Shown here: piece by piece, positions 41,912 through 52,819 of the stretch
Layout: each line of letters opens with the position of its first letter
Numbering within the stretch: the first letter of the stretch is position 1
NCBI GenBank assembly: GCA_036169595.1
Contig: CM069765.1
Span: forward strand, 8,505,001-8,569,000
From: Dictyostelium firmibasis
Taxonomy: Eukaryota; Evosea; Eumycetozoa; Dictyosteliales; Dictyosteliaceae
DNA length: 64,000 nucleotides
Reading direction: 5' to 3'
The notes under the pieces: generated by a model
The model's database searches: none
What the model saw: only the letters and a program-made list of their open reading frames with translations
Told to the model about the DNA's origin: nothing
Translations under genes and position numbers: made by a program

Positions 41912-44900
41912 TCATTCTCTGCAAATTTTGGTATGAGATGAGATAGTTTCAATTCCTAAAACTTCGATTTTAATTATTGAAAGAGATTCGACTGTATTTG
42001 GAACTATCCAATGATTTAATATTAAGTTAAACCCGGCGTTTAACTTAATTTCTTTGAGTGTAGGTGGTATTGATCCATCTTTGAGTGTTTTAAATCCAAT
42101 TTCATGCAAGTAGAGAATTTCAACACTTGTTGGGATTGTGCCAGGTGATAAATATTGATCAAACCCACCTTCTAATGTTAAATCTTTAACTGACTCTGGT
42201 ATAGATCCAATTTCCATTCTTTGTTTTAGCTTACCGAGATACAAAAATTCTACACCATATGTTATAATACCTTTCTTTAATAATTGGTCAAAACCATCTT
42301 GCAAACTTAAATGAAGAACTGAACTTGGTATGGACCCAACCTGTAATGATTGTTTTATATTATTTATGTATAGATATTGAACTCCATAAGGAATAATACC
42401 AGACACCAACGGAAGGGGAAACTCGTTGTGTAAAATGAGGGTAAAGGTTGTCGATGGGATTGAACCAATCTCGATGAAACCTTTAACATCATTGAGTTCG
42501 ATATGATCGACACCTTCTGGTATTATACCACGAGCTAATGAATGCCTGTAATTGAACAACTTTACTTGATCTATAGAATTTGGAATTGACCCTATAGCCA
42601 ATGGGATATCAATATCATATATATGTAGATAAGAAATATAAACTGGAATTATACCTTGATTCAACGGGAATCTATACCCATTATGGATAGATAGAAAGCT
42701 TAAAGAACTTGGAAAAGAATTTGACTCTAACGGATAAACAATGTTATGTACGTAAAGGTATTTAACACCGTTTGGTATTATTCCTGAATACAGTCTTTGA
42801 TCGAAATCATCAAGAACCTTTAAAATTTCAACTGAAGATGGAATGGCTCCAACTACGAATTTTTGTTTAAATCTACCAGCTAGAGTTAAAGAAACAACAG
42901 AGTTTGGAATGTAGAATAACTCTTCTATATCGCAAAGGTGAAGATTCTCTATTGAACTTGGAATAATATCTTTTGTCAATGGATGAGAAAATCCACATAG
43001 TGTTAAACTCTTTACTGATAAAGGTATTGATCCAATTTCTAGTGGTTTCTTTATATTATGAAGTCTAAGAGTTTCCACACCAAAAGGAATGGTAATTCTA
43101 TTCAAAGGTTGGTCAAACCCGTCATATAAAACTAATTCTCTTACTGACGATGGGATAGAACCCAATTCCAATGGTTCTTCAATTTCATCGAGACAAAGTT
43201 TTACAACACCTATTGGAATAATGCCAGGTATTAATTTTTGTTTGAAACCATGGTGTATAGTTAAAGTGTAAACGGAAGTAGGTATAGATCCTATTCGCAA
43301 TGAATTTTCAATATCGTATAGCTCTAGGTTTGTAACACTGCTTGGAATTATTCCGGGATTTAATTTTAGGTTGAAACAACTATGAATTGATAAATACTTC
43401 ACAGAGGTTGGAATGGAGAAAATTTCTATGATTTGTTTGAAATTGTAAAGGTATAGGTATTCTACACCATGTGGGATGATATTGGGTACTAATGGAACAT
43501 TTAAATCATGTATATATAAATACCTAACACTTTGAGGAATTGAAGAAATATCTAATGACTGTCTAGAATCATAACGAAGACTTGTAACTCCATTTGGTAT
43601 CATTCCTGGTACTATTGATTCTATACTACTGTCTAAATTAAAGATCGATAGATTTTTTATCGATGATGGAATTGAATATCTACTAAACGGTGATTTTATA
43701 TTATGTAACTCAAGTGATTCTAATTCATTTGAAAGGGTACCAGGTGGTATTGATTGGTTCTTAATAATTAATTTTTGAACGATTGAAGAGATTGTTCTAA
43801 TTTCTAATGATTTGTTTTTATTACTACTAAAATGGCTAAGAATTTTACTCTCTAAATTCATGAATTCAATATGTTGATCTATAAACCTAAAAGTGAAATA
43901 AACTTCCTCATTCTTTGTATCTACTGTTAATTGAATATTCTTTTTAAAGAGATTAGAAAACTTGGATAATATATTATAATTTGTTGTTGATTTTTTTAAT
44001 TCTATAGTTTCAATGTTTGGTGCCTTTGTCCTAACTTGTTTTAACTTGGAACATTCAGACTCTGTAAATGATCTTAAAAGTGGCGAATCTATCCCTATTG
44101 CCTCTAAATTTTGACAATTGATAAATGTCAAACTCTTTAAAGAAGGAATTGATAATGAAGTCACTTTTTTACCAATAGAGAATCCACAAAAGTAATTCAA
44201 TTTACTACAACCATAAATTTCAATCTCTATAATATTATCAAAGTTAAATGATTGGCCAATTGATTTAATTTCAAATAGAGAACTATTTCTAATATAAAGA
44301 GATCTCATTTCTTTTCTATGAGAAATTGAATTAAAAAGCAATTTCTGTTGTTTTTCTGAGAGTTGACTGAAATTAACCAACCGTAAATAATTTTCCAAAT
44401 GAAAATCACATGCTTTGGATATATTCCCATTATCAATACCTTGGAATAAACTTTGGATATTCGAATATTTAATGTTCATTCTTTCCAGTTCTTCCATTGC
44501 TTTTTTTGGTCCATATTTACCTTTCCATATCTCTTGATGTATGGATTGTGCATTTGGAATGCCTAAAGACTCCAATAAATGTGAAGAAGGATTCATAGAT
44601 CTTGCTAATGGATCTTTATTATCACTACTTGATGTTATAGTATTGTGTTCATTTTTGTTTATAAACCTTAATCTTTCAAATCTTTCAGAGATTGATTTAT
44701 AGGAATCATTGAAAATTATTCCCTTTACCTTAATTGCGATTGCAGGTTCTAGTTTCTCCAATAGTTCAAAATGAGTATTTATTATGTGATTACTACTATC
44801 ATCTCTTTCTATATCACCTATAAATTGTAAATAATATTGAAGACGTACTAACTTGGAATATAGTCTTTTCATCATATCACCTCCAAATGCAATACCAACA

Positions 44901-47900
44901 ATTGTTTTCTTGGTTTTTTTTAGTTGTTTTCTGTTTGACTGAAAGTGTAATATAGAAGCCTTATGAAATTCATTTATATAATCTAACCATTCTCGACATT
45001 TTTGATAGATATCCAACCCTTTAAAACATTCAATCACATCTTTATGAATTGGATCTTTCATTTGATCAAACAATAGTAATACATCTTCAGCTTGTAATGA
45101 TTTATTGAATTGAGACCTAATTGATTTTATTGACTTGGTTATAGATGGCATAAAGGATTGATCCAGATCAAAGGTTTGTAATTTAATCTTTTTTTTAGAA
45201 TCACTAGAGTTTGAAATAACTAAACTAGAATTACCTAAATTCCCATCCCCATTATTAATTAACATACTTGTAATAAGTAGATTTGAAATATTGGATGGAT
45301 CGATTTGGCTAATTAATTGTGGTTGATTATCTAATACTTCTATCAATATGGTACCCAAAACTTGTTGAACCAATAAAACTGGTTGACAATTATCACCAAC
45401 TGATGCTAATAAATGACATGGTGAACATTGTCCCAATCCTAAAAATTGTGGTAATGATTGAACTGCAATCGCTATACCTGGAAACTGTGGTTCAAACTTA
45501 AAGTAAATACAATTACCATATTCATCTTGAATAAATGGTACTGACCTTGTACCATTTTCATTTGATTTAATTGGTGTACCATCTATATTATATAATGAAT
45601 TATAATGTGCATCTGATAATATTCTTTTAGAGCCTAGGACAATTGATACAATATTTTTTGGATTAATTTCATTATCATTAATGAATTGTTGTTCATGAAG
45701 TGGTGGTAGCAATGCATTTAAAGAAATATCAAATGCAATTTTTTGATTTATATCATATAGAACTTGTAAAAATGGTTTGAATTCGATTTTTTGATCGTGG
45801 GATAATGAAAGGTAGAAACTAATAATCGATTCAGAATTATAGACTTTACCAGCACCTAAATTAATCAATAGTTTGAAAACTTGAAATTGATTGTTACGAG
45901 CTGATATATCTAATGCTGTCTCTTGATTGTATTTTAAATCGATAGAAACACCTAAAATATTAACTATGAATCGAATTCGATCTAATGTAATATTTAAATT
46001 CTCGGAATTGATATTCTCGATAACTCTATGGAGAATTGGTTCATTATCACCAATTTGATAGGAATTTAAATTTTGAGAGTCAAAATTTGCTCTTCTAATA
46101 AACTTGTCCACCAATTCAAATGATGCATTACCTTTGAAAAGTTTTACCAATGTCAATTTTTTTGAATTTAAAAATGATTCGTCTAGTTTTACCTCTATCT
46201 TTTCCTTTTCTAAAATTTCAAAAACCATTTCAAACCATTTCACCAATTCAATTGGTGTTTTGAAATCTTCTAATTTACTATAATTAATTAATTCTTTAAT
46301 TGTTTCAATTATTGACAATTTTGAATTATTATTATTATTATTAACGTTTAACTCCTTAAATTCTTTAGATGGATAATATTCTTTGAATATTTGCTCGATT
46401 GAAAATTCTCTATGAAAAATTAATGATGCTTGCTTGATTGGGTCATGTGGTATTTTTTTTGAAAGTGCTTGATAATAATTGTATGAAATTGGGAATACCT
46501 CTTCAAATAAATTTTGGTAGGTTTTCATATCAGATTCTATACAATTTTTGTTGTTATTTAAAAGTTTAGTAATTAAATGAAATCTTTTTAACATTGAAAT
46601 GATCCAACCTGCTTTAAATTGAAGTGGTACTTTTAAGCTGGCGTAACATTTATCTCTTGACTCTTGATCATTTAAAGACATATCTATTAACTGTTTATAG
46701 GTTTTGTTTTTTTCATTATTTTGTAATAGCCATTGGAGAATAAAAGTATTTGGTTGACGACTAAGGAGCTTGTTTGCAACATTTTGATTTACAACTCTTT
46801 CCATTCTAGATTTAAAAGTGAACAATATACTTTTGAAAAGGATATTAAGTTCACCATTGATTGTTTTTTCAAAATCATTTGTCTCTAAACATTCACCACT
46901 ATCTATACCGATGATTTTATTATCTTTTATAAAAAGGTTATCGGAATGGTCATCATTTGGTATAATTAATAATCTTAATAGAATGTATGATCCAAAACTT
47001 TCTTCCTCTAATGATTCTATAGCCTCCTGTAAATTATTTTTTAATAGATCGTTTAAACTAATACCATCAACAAATCTAGAAGCTTGAATAAATATAGTTG
47101 TATTTTTCAATGACTTTTTAACAAAATCTTCCTTGTCAGGATCTATAATATATAGATCCGTTAATGATGATACTTTATAATCATTCATTATTTTACTCAA
47201 CTCTTTTCTTTCATTTGAATCACCTATATCTTCTGGTAATAAAGGTAATTTAGATATAACCATCAATTCCGTCGGTGCAAAAGATGTTATTGGTAGTAAC
47301 GATGTTGAGGTTGAGGGTGTTGTTGAATTTAATGATAAAGATTCAAAGAATAAATTATTTGATAATTGATAAACTGCATACTCTTTTCCGGGTGATAATA
47401 ATTCAGACCCCACATCTTTTTCGATTTTAAAATAAACCAAATTATTAAAATTTACACCAATGCAAGTGCCTTTGCAATTAGTTTTCTTTAATACCATATG
47501 ATTTTTGTCAACTGATGCTACTATTTGTGCTAACTCCAATGATAATATTTCTCTAATCACCAAATCTTCACCAGTTATCAAAGGACATTTACCGGAAATT
47601 ATCCTTCTATCAAGAAGAGCTCGCTTTATAAATGAAAGATGTAACTCTTGATACCTATCCAAAAGTTTCTTTAGAATAATTGATGATTCATCTTTATCGG
47701 TAATTAAATTTTTTATAACTTCAACATTTTTAATATTATCTCTAATTAAATCAAATATTTTATGATTTTCACTCGGAGATTCTACAAAAATTATTTTCAA
47801 TTTTTCATCTCTTGGAATGAAATGTTCTGTTTCTTTGATTAATGCGAATAATTTTTTAAAAATTTCGATATTATTATTATTATTTTGTATAAGAGAATAT

Positions 47901-47965
47901 AATAAATTTAAAATTTGTTGATATACAGTCTCTCTTGAAATTTCGATGTAGTTTAATAATGTCAT
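41912..47965 (-). CDS. Giant FNIP-repeat protein with two kinase-like modules and ankyrin repeats
   Basis: Single exon, 2017 residues. Residues about 125-370 hold a kinase-like module ending in NDDHSDNLFIKDNKIIGIDS; residues about 770-940 hold a second one with YFKFEPQFPG, LLVQQVLG and NNGDGNLGNSSLVI followed by TFDLDQSF. Both carry an [DH]xxxxN..[D] pattern like the catalytic and metal motifs of phosphoinositide-3/4-kinase-like folds (inference, not a confirmed family hit). Between them are about two ankyrin repeats (ETALDISARNNQFQVFKLLI). Residues 1240-1330 are LRR-like, and 1420-2010 are about 26 FNIP-type repeats. The N-terminal modules are unusual for FNIP proteins. A G/T box lies upstream at 48344-48362. 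Confidence 0.85.
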   Translation of the reverse strand: MTLLNYIEISRETVYQQILNLLYSLIQNNNNNIEIFKKLFALIKETEHFIPRDEKLKIIFVESPSENHKIFDLIRDNIKNVEVIKNLITDKDESSIILKKLLDRYQELHLSFIKRALLDRRIISGKCPLITGEDLVIREILSLELAQIVASVDKNHMVLKKTNCKGTCIGVNFNNLVYFKIEKDVGSELLSPGKEYAVYQLSNNLFFESLSLNSTTPSTSTSLLPITSFAPTELMVISKLPLLPEDIGDSNERKELSKIMNDYKVSSLTDLYIIDPDKEDFVKKSLKNTTIFIQASRFVDGISLNDLLKNNLQEAIESLEEESFGSYILLRLLIIPNDDHSDNLFIKDNKIIGIDSGECLETNDFEKTINGELNILFKSILFTFKSRMERVVNQNVANKLLSRQPNTFILQWLLQNNEKNKTYKQLIDMSLNDQESRDKCYASLKVPLQFKAGWIISMLKRFHLITKLLNNNKNCIESDMKTYQNLFEEVFPISYNYYQALSKKIPHDPIKQASLIFHREFSIEQIFKEYYPSKEFKELNVNNNNNNSKLSIIETIKELINYSKLEDFKTPIELVKWFEMVFEILEKEKIEVKLDESFLNSKKLTLVKLFKGNASFELVDKFIRRANFDSQNLNSYQIGDNEPILHRVIENINSENLNITLDRIRFIVNILGVSIDLKYNQETALDISARNNQFQVFKLLINLGAGKVYNSESIISFYLSLSHDQKIEFKPFLQVLYDINQKIAFDISLNALLPPLHEQQFINDNEINPKNIVSIVLGSKRILSDAHYNSLYNIDGTPIKSNENGTRSVPFIQDEYGNCIYFKFEPQFPGIAIAVQSLPQFLGLGQCSPCHLLASVGDNCQPVLLVQQVLGTILIEVLDNQPQLISQIDPSNISNLLITSMLINNGDGNLGNSSLVISNSSDSKKKIKLQTFDLDQSFMPSITKSIKSIRSQFNKSLQAEDVLLLFDQMKDPIHKDVIECFKGLDIYQKCREWLDYINEFHKASILHFQSNRKQLKKTKKTIVGIAFGGDMMKRLYSKLVRLQYYLQFIGDIERDDSSNHIINTHFELLEKLEPAIAIKVKGIIFNDSYKSISERFERLRFINKNEHNTITSSSDNKDPLARSMNPSSHLLESLGIPNAQSIHQEIWKGKYGPKKAMEELERMNIKYSNIQSLFQGIDNGNISKACDFHLENYLRLVNFSQLSEKQQKLLFNSISHRKEMRSLYIRNSSLFEIKSIGQSFNFDNIIEIEIYGCSKLNYFCGFSIGKKVTSLSIPSLKSLTFINCQNLEAIGIDSPLLRSFTESECSKLKQVRTKAPNIETIELKKSTTNYNILSKFSNLFKKNIQLTVDTKNEEVYFTFRFIDQHIEFMNLESKILSHFSSNKNKSLEIRTISSIVQKLIIKNQSIPPGTLSNELESLELHNIKSPFSRYSIPSSIKNLSIFNLDSSIESIVPGMIPNGVTSLRYDSRQSLDISSIPQSVRYLYIHDLNVPLVPNIIPHGVEYLYLYNFKQIIEIFSIPTSVKYLSIHSCFNLKLNPGIIPSSVTNLELYDIENSLRIGSIPTSVYTLTIHHGFKQKLIPGIIPIGVVKLCLDEIEEPLELGSIPSSVRELVLYDGFDQPLNRITIPFGVETLRLHNIKKPLEIGSIPLSVKSLTLCGFSHPLTKDIIPSSIENLHLCDIEELFYIPNSVVSLTLAGRFKQKFVVGAIPSSVEILKVLDDFDQRLYSGIIPNGVKYLYVHNIVYPLESNSFPSSLSFLSIHNGYRFPLNQGIIPVYISYLHIYDIDIPLAIGSIPNSIDQVKLFNYRHSLARGIIPEGVDHIELNDVKGFIEIGSIPSTTFTLILHNEFPLPLVSGIIPYGVQYLYINNIKQSLQVGSIPSSVLHLSLQDGFDQLLKKGIITYGVEFLYLGKLKQRMEIGSIPESVKDLTLEGGFDQYLSPGTIPTSVEILYLHEIGFKTLKDGSIPPTLKEIKLNAGFNLILNHWIVPNTVESLSIIKIEVLGIETISSHTKICRE

Positions 47966-47997
47966 TCAGAAATGGCTATATTTAAGTAAAAATATTA

Positions 47998-47998
<1 letters not shown>

Positions 47999-48071
<73 letters not shown>

Positions 48072-48150
48072 TACTATTATTATTATTACTATTATTATTA
48101 TTACTATTATTATTATTAGTATTACTATTATTAATTATTATTATTATTAT
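47999..48150 (+). repeat. (ATT)n microsatellite upstream of the giant FNIP gene
   Basis: About 50 ATT/ACT triplets starting 34 bp upstream of the start codon on the minus-strand gene; pure at one end and interrupted by ACT and AGT at the other. Confidence 0.9.
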
Positions 48151-48343
48151 TTTGTACAAAAAAAGAATAAAAAAATATAAATTATTTAAATAATTTACCT
48201 TTGTAATAATTTAAGATAAACCTAATTTTTTGAGTGTTGTTTATTTGTATTTATTAAATTTATTTATATTTTTGTAGCTCTTTGGCAGTCGCATACAAAT
48301 ATTTTTATTTTCACTCCACGTTATAACATCATACATTTTTCTC

Positions 48344-48362
48344 AAACACACCACACACACAC
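48344..48362 (-). promoter_or_regulatory. G/T (CA-repeat) box upstream of the giant FNIP gene
   Basis: On the coding strand this reads GTGTGTGTGTGGTGTGTTT, about 380 bp upstream of the start at 47965. It matches the GTG-rich form of Dictyostelium G-boxes and CA-rich elements (CAE) known from developmental promoters. Motif likeness only. Confidence 0.35.
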
Positions 48363-48731
48363 TTTTTCTAATAAAAATTCAAATAAATATTTCTAAAGTA
48401 ATCGGTGAAATGCTATAATTATTAATAAATAAAAAAAAAAGAAAAAAAATTAAAAAAATAAAAAATAAATAAAATAAACGGTAAAAAATTTTATATCACT
48501 ATTAAAAAAATCTTTTAAAAATTTTAGACTACACTATTTTGAGTTGCATTATAAAAAAATTGAGCTGTTTGCAATTTGTGGGAGACAAGACACAAAAAAA
48601 AAAAAAAAATTTCAACTTAGCAACAAAAATTACTATGTTTTCACTTTTTTTTTTTTTTTTTTTCAAATTAAAAAAATTTTTAATTTTTAATTATTAGTTA
48701 TTTTATTTTTTAATTTTAATTTTTTTTTTTT

Positions 48732-51101
48732 TTAATTATCAGTTTTTTCTATTTGTTCTTTTGATTCTTCAGCGATTTCAGAGGAAATTTCTTTTGGTTC
48801 GTTTTGTTTGATTGATTCGATTGTATTATTATTGATTGAGGTAATTGGGTCATCGACGATATGGAAAATACCTTTATAGGATTCAATTTCTTGTTTTGAA
48901 ACTAAAAGATGCATAGAAACTTTACCTCTCCATGCAGAGAAGACCATACCCGATGAGAGTGTCTCACGTAAGGCTCCACTAATTTTAATGACAAAACAAC
49001 CTGGTTCCATATCTTTTAATTGTTGACAAACAGATTCATTAAAATCGGTGAAGAAAGGTTCATTCTTTTTAAAGATCATAACCAATTCATCATGAGTTAA
49101 AGTAATGATACGTTTACTGAGGAATGGTTCAATCCAAAGTACAGAATCTTGAGAGATTCTATAGGCGCATTCCATTGCACCTAAACCGTCATGACGTTGG
49201 AATAATTTCAATGCACAATTTATAACCTTTAATGATTTATTTGATTCATTTCCAATGATTGAGAGTACACTATCTGATGCCCAATAAATCTTTTGACTAT
49301 TTTTACCTCTAGTCAATAAATTACCAATTGGGAACTCATTGGTTAATCCATAGAATTTTGATACTACATCCAATTCTTTCTTTAATTCCTCACTTGGTAA
49401 TGTAAATGGTTCTTCAAAGAATTTTTGTCTCTTATCTCTTTCTTTTAATTTTGGTTGTCTATCATTTCCTTTATTTTGTTTTTTTTGTTTTTCTGCGGTT
49501 TCTGTAGTTTCTTTAATTTCTGTGGTTTTTTCGTCTGTGGTTGTTGTTGTTGTTGTTGTTGTTGGTGTTGTTTCTTCTGTAGTTTTGATATTTTGTTCTG
49601 TTTGATTTAAAGGACCAGTTTTTTTACCAATTTGATTTGGACAATCTGAAACTTTTTCTAAAACTGCAATAAAGAAACCACCGGTATCTTGAAGATGTGG
49701 ATAAACACGCATACAATATTCAAGATGCATATCTTCTGCTTCTTTTGGTGTTGGTGGCCAAAGTGTTTTACTTAATTTATATTTTTTATCCTCTGGTTGA
49801 CTTTCAAAGGTTGGGAAGTTACCAGCCTTATCGATGACAGTCCAATTGTGAAGACCTGGTCTACGAATTAAAGATGGATATTGTGAAGAAACATCAACTA
49901 ATCTAATTGAACCTTCAGATTTTTGAATGATTTGAGCGATGACTGCTTCATTTTCAACTGGATTCATTGAACAGGTTGAATATACCATACGACCACCAAC
50001 TTTTAATAATTGACAACCACGAGTTGCAATTTTAATTTGAAGTTGATGTAAACCAATTGAACCTGCATGAGTCCATTTTTTCCAAACTTCTGGATTCTTT
50101 CTGGTGGTACCATCACCACTACATGGTACATCACAAAGAATTCTATCCATGTAAATTGGTGATTCACTCTCGGTTCCATCGGTATTCTTTCCATAAAGTA
50201 ATGGGAAGTTTTGAGCTTCATGATTTGTTACAATAATTGCTGGACTACCAAGACGAGTGGTTTGTGTAACTAACATATAACAACGATTTGTATCGACATC
50301 ATTTGCAATAATACAACCTTTTGGAATATAAATTGATGGTTTTTCGTTGGTGTTGCTATCAAATGATCTTTTGATGATATCTTCGTTCTCCAAGTTATGT
50401 TTCATATGAAGATCTTCAAGGATTTGAGTGGTTTTACTACCTGGTGCAGCACACATATCCAAAATGTTATAATGTGATTGAACATCTAAAAAGAGTGGTG
50501 GAATCATAGAGACGGCCTCTTGACGAGTGATATTTCCTTGTTGATTATGGTGAACAAGGAAATGGTGGAATTTAGATAATGCTGGATTCTTTTTAAATGA
50601 TTTCTTTGGAATCGATGATTTCCATGCCATTTCATTTGGATACCATGAAAATGGTGATGGTAATTCTACAACTTCACCATCGATTTCAATGTCTTTGTAA
50701 CCACTACTCTCACTGACCAACTCTTTCAATTGATCGATTACTAATGATTGTAAACTCTTTCCAATGGTGGTATTAATACGAAATGTGGTTGGTAATGGTT
50801 TACCCATAAGTTCAAACATCTTTTTAAACTCTTCTTCATTATCAATAATTCCCATTGCTTTGTAGTATTGCTCAAAGACTTCACTCTTTGGTTCAATATT
50901 ATTCCAAAATTTCTTACTATCAATCTTTGTATCACCTGCTGTTGTAATATATGCATCATTACCAGTGCTTCCATTATTACCTATTATTTCATTATTGTTA
51001 TTAGTTTCTTTATTTTCATTATTTTCTAATTTGGATTTTTTATTACTTTTATTATAATTTGGGTCCCATGTATTTGGTTTCTTTTCTCTTTTTTTAGCCA
51101 T
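48732..51101 (-). CDS. nsun2: NSUN2-type RNA (cytosine-5-)-methyltransferase
   Basis: Single exon, 789 residues, close to NSUN2/Trm4 length. The NOL1/NOP2/Sun fold shows the SAM site NILDMCAAPGSKTTQILEDL (about residue 210-230), the DVPCSGDGTTRKNPEVW motif IV (about 324) and the YSTCSMNPVENEAVI motif VI with the catalytic Cys (about 374). The N-terminus, NTWDPNYNKSNKK and KFWNNIEPKSEVFEQYYKAMG, fits the Trm4/NSUN2 branch better than NOP2. The C-terminal extension (about 560-760) with PUA-like FKGIFHIVDD fits too. It should place m5C on tRNAs (positions 34, 48-50). A Thr-rich linker sits at about 515-545. Confidence 0.88.
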   Translation of the reverse strand: MAKKREKKPNTWDPNYNKSNKKSKLENNENKETNNNNEIIGNNGSTGNDAYITTAGDTKIDSKKFWNNIEPKSEVFEQYYKAMGIIDNEEEFKKMFELMGKPLPTTFRINTTIGKSLQSLVIDQLKELVSESSGYKDIEIDGEVVELPSPFSWYPNEMAWKSSIPKKSFKKNPALSKFHHFLVHHNQQGNITRQEAVSMIPPLFLDVQSHYNILDMCAAPGSKTTQILEDLHMKHNLENEDIIKRSFDSNTNEKPSIYIPKGCIIANDVDTNRCYMLVTQTTRLGSPAIIVTNHEAQNFPLLYGKNTDGTESESPIYMDRILCDVPCSGDGTTRKNPEVWKKWTHAGSIGLHQLQIKIATRGCQLLKVGGRMVYSTCSMNPVENEAVIAQIIQKSEGSIRLVDVSSQYPSLIRRPGLHNWTVIDKAGNFPTFESQPEDKKYKLSKTLWPPTPKEAEDMHLEYCMRVYPHLQDTGGFFIAVLEKVSDCPNQIGKKTGPLNQTEQNIKTTEETTPTTTTTTTTTDEKTTEIKETTETAEKQKKQNKGNDRQPKLKERDKRQKFFEEPFTLPSEELKKELDVVSKFYGLTNEFPIGNLLTRGKNSQKIYWASDSVLSIIGNESNKSLKVINCALKLFQRHDGLGAMECAYRISQDSVLWIEPFLSKRIITLTHDELVMIFKKNEPFFTDFNESVCQQLKDMEPGCFVIKISGALRETLSSGMVFSAWRGKVSMHLLVSKQEIESYKGIFHIVDDPITSINNNTIESIKQNEPKEISSEIAEESKEQIEKTDN

Positions 51102-51506
51102 TTTATTTTATTTTATTTTATTTTGTTGTATATATCCTTCTAAATTATTTATCAAAAAAATAGTAGTAACTATAATAAAAAAAAATTATAATTTTTTAAT
51201 AATTATTTTTTAAAAAACAAAATAAATCGATTTATTGGTTTTGCAATAAATGGAGTAATGAAAAATTTAAAAATAAAAAAACACTCGTTTTTTTTTTTTT
51301 TTTTAATTTTTTTTTTTTTATTTTTTTCTCATTTTCGAACTTTCATTTTTTTTTTATTTTTATTTTTTTTTTTTTAAAATTTTTTTTTTTTTTTCAAAAT
51401 TTTTTAACAATTTTTTTTTTTTTTTTTTTTATTTTTTTTTAAAGTTGATATTATATTGAATTTTTGTTTTATTAAAAAAAAAACAAAGTAATAAAATTTT
51501 AAAAAG
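51102..51506. other. Divergent promoter of the NSUN2-like gene and eIF2-beta
   Basis: 405 bp of A/T with dense T-runs between 51290 and 51440, typical of strong Dictyostelium promoters. It serves two translation-related genes (tRNA methylation and initiation factor), so co-expression is plausible. Confidence 0.5.
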
Positions 51507-52648
51507 ATGTCAGCAACTGAAGAAGAAGAAAATGTTTTAGTATTTGATACTACAATGAAAAAGAAGAAGAAATCAAAGGATTCAGGAGCACAAACTGAAG
51601 AAGAGAAAAAGAAATTAAAATCCAAAACTTTAGCTATGATGAGTCAACAAGAAGACGAACAAGAACAAGAGGATGAAAAGAAAGAAAAGAGAAAGAAGAA
51701 GAAAGCAGCATTATTAGCATCAACTGAAGGTGAAAACAGTGAAGCAATTCAAGAACTTGAAAATGAAGGTGCACATGACGAAGATATTGAAGCAGAGTTT
51801 ATGGGTGAAAAGAAAAAGAAGAAGAAATCAAGCAAATCAACCACTACAACCACCACCGAACCAACTGAAACCGAAGAAACCGAAGGTGGTGAATCAAAAG
51901 AGAAAACAATTACAACAAGTGATGGTGAAACCTTTGTTCAAGGTACTATCCCATGGGCAGGTACTGATCGTGATTACAAATATTCTGAACTCACCTATAG
52001 AATCTATCATCTCCTCCAAGCTAATAATCCAGATTTAATCTCTGACCAAAAACGTACAATGAAACCACCACAAGTTATGCGTGAAGGTACCAAAAAAACA
52101 ATTTGGGCCAACTTTGCTGAAATTTGCGGAACGTAAGAATTTAATTTAATTATTATTTTTGTTTTTATTTTTTTACTAATATTAAATTTATTCTCTATTT
52201 TATAATAATTATAAAAATAATATTATCATTGTTATCAATACCACCTATATTTTAATAATTTAGTCTCAATCGTAAAGTTGAACATGTATATAATTACGTT
52301 TTTGCAGAGTTAGGTACCAATGGTTCGATTGATGGTAACCAACGTCTTGTTATTAGAGGTAGATTCAAGACTTCACAAATTGAAATTGTTATTCGTCATT
52401 ATATTTCTGAATACGTCGCCTGTCGTAATTGTAAGAGTCCAAACACCATCTTGGAAAGAAACAATCGTTTATACTTTTTATGTTGTAATGCTTGTAACTC
52501 TAAAAGATCTGTCGCTGTCATTAAGAAAGGTTTGGATGGTGTTGGTAAAAAAGCTCCAAAGTAAGTAATAAATATTAAAGAACCCCCCAATATGCATATA
52601 ACTAATTTTTTTCTCCTATTTTCCCTTTCAAACAGAGAACAATCATAA
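51507..52648 (+). CDS. eif2s2: Translation initiation factor eIF2 subunit beta
   Basis: Exons 51507-52132, 52264-52560 and 52636-52648; 311 residues, compared with 333 in human. Three lysine blocks in the N-terminus (KKKKKSKDSG, EKRKKKKAALL, EKKKKKKSSK) are the K-boxes that bind eIF5 and eIF2B-epsilon. The core has YSELTYRIYHLLQANNPDL, KKTIWANFAEICGTLNRKVEHVYNYVFAELGT, GNQRLVIRGRFK, and the C2-C2 zinc ribbon CRNCKSPNTIL .. CCNAC near the end. The last exon codes only the end of a Lys codon plus EQS. It is part of the eIF2 ternary complex with GTP and initiator tRNA. Confidence 0.96.
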
Positions 52649-52819
52649 ATATAATAAAAAAAAAAAAAATAAAAAAAAAAAAATAAAAAACTTATTTGAA
52701 AAAAAAAACCAAAAGAATAAATATGAAATTTGTTTGTAATTAATTGTTCAACTTTATTAAACAAAAGAAAAATAAAAGTTTTTTTTTTTTTTTTTTAGAT
52801 GATAATTTATTAATATTTA

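Larger units (their letters stand above)
47966..48731. other. Spacer between the giant FNIP gene and the NSUN2-like gene
   Basis: Holds an (ATT)n microsatellite (about 47999-48150), a C/A-rich box at 48344-48362 and homopolymers. It is the promoter side of the FNIP gene and the 3' side of the methyltransferase gene. No RNA gene was seen. Confidence 0.55.

Noticed and set aside
52399-52764. 121-codon minus-strand ORF over the 3' end of eIF2-beta
   Set aside because: Antisense shadow of conserved eIF2-beta codons followed by homopolymer-derived Phe runs.
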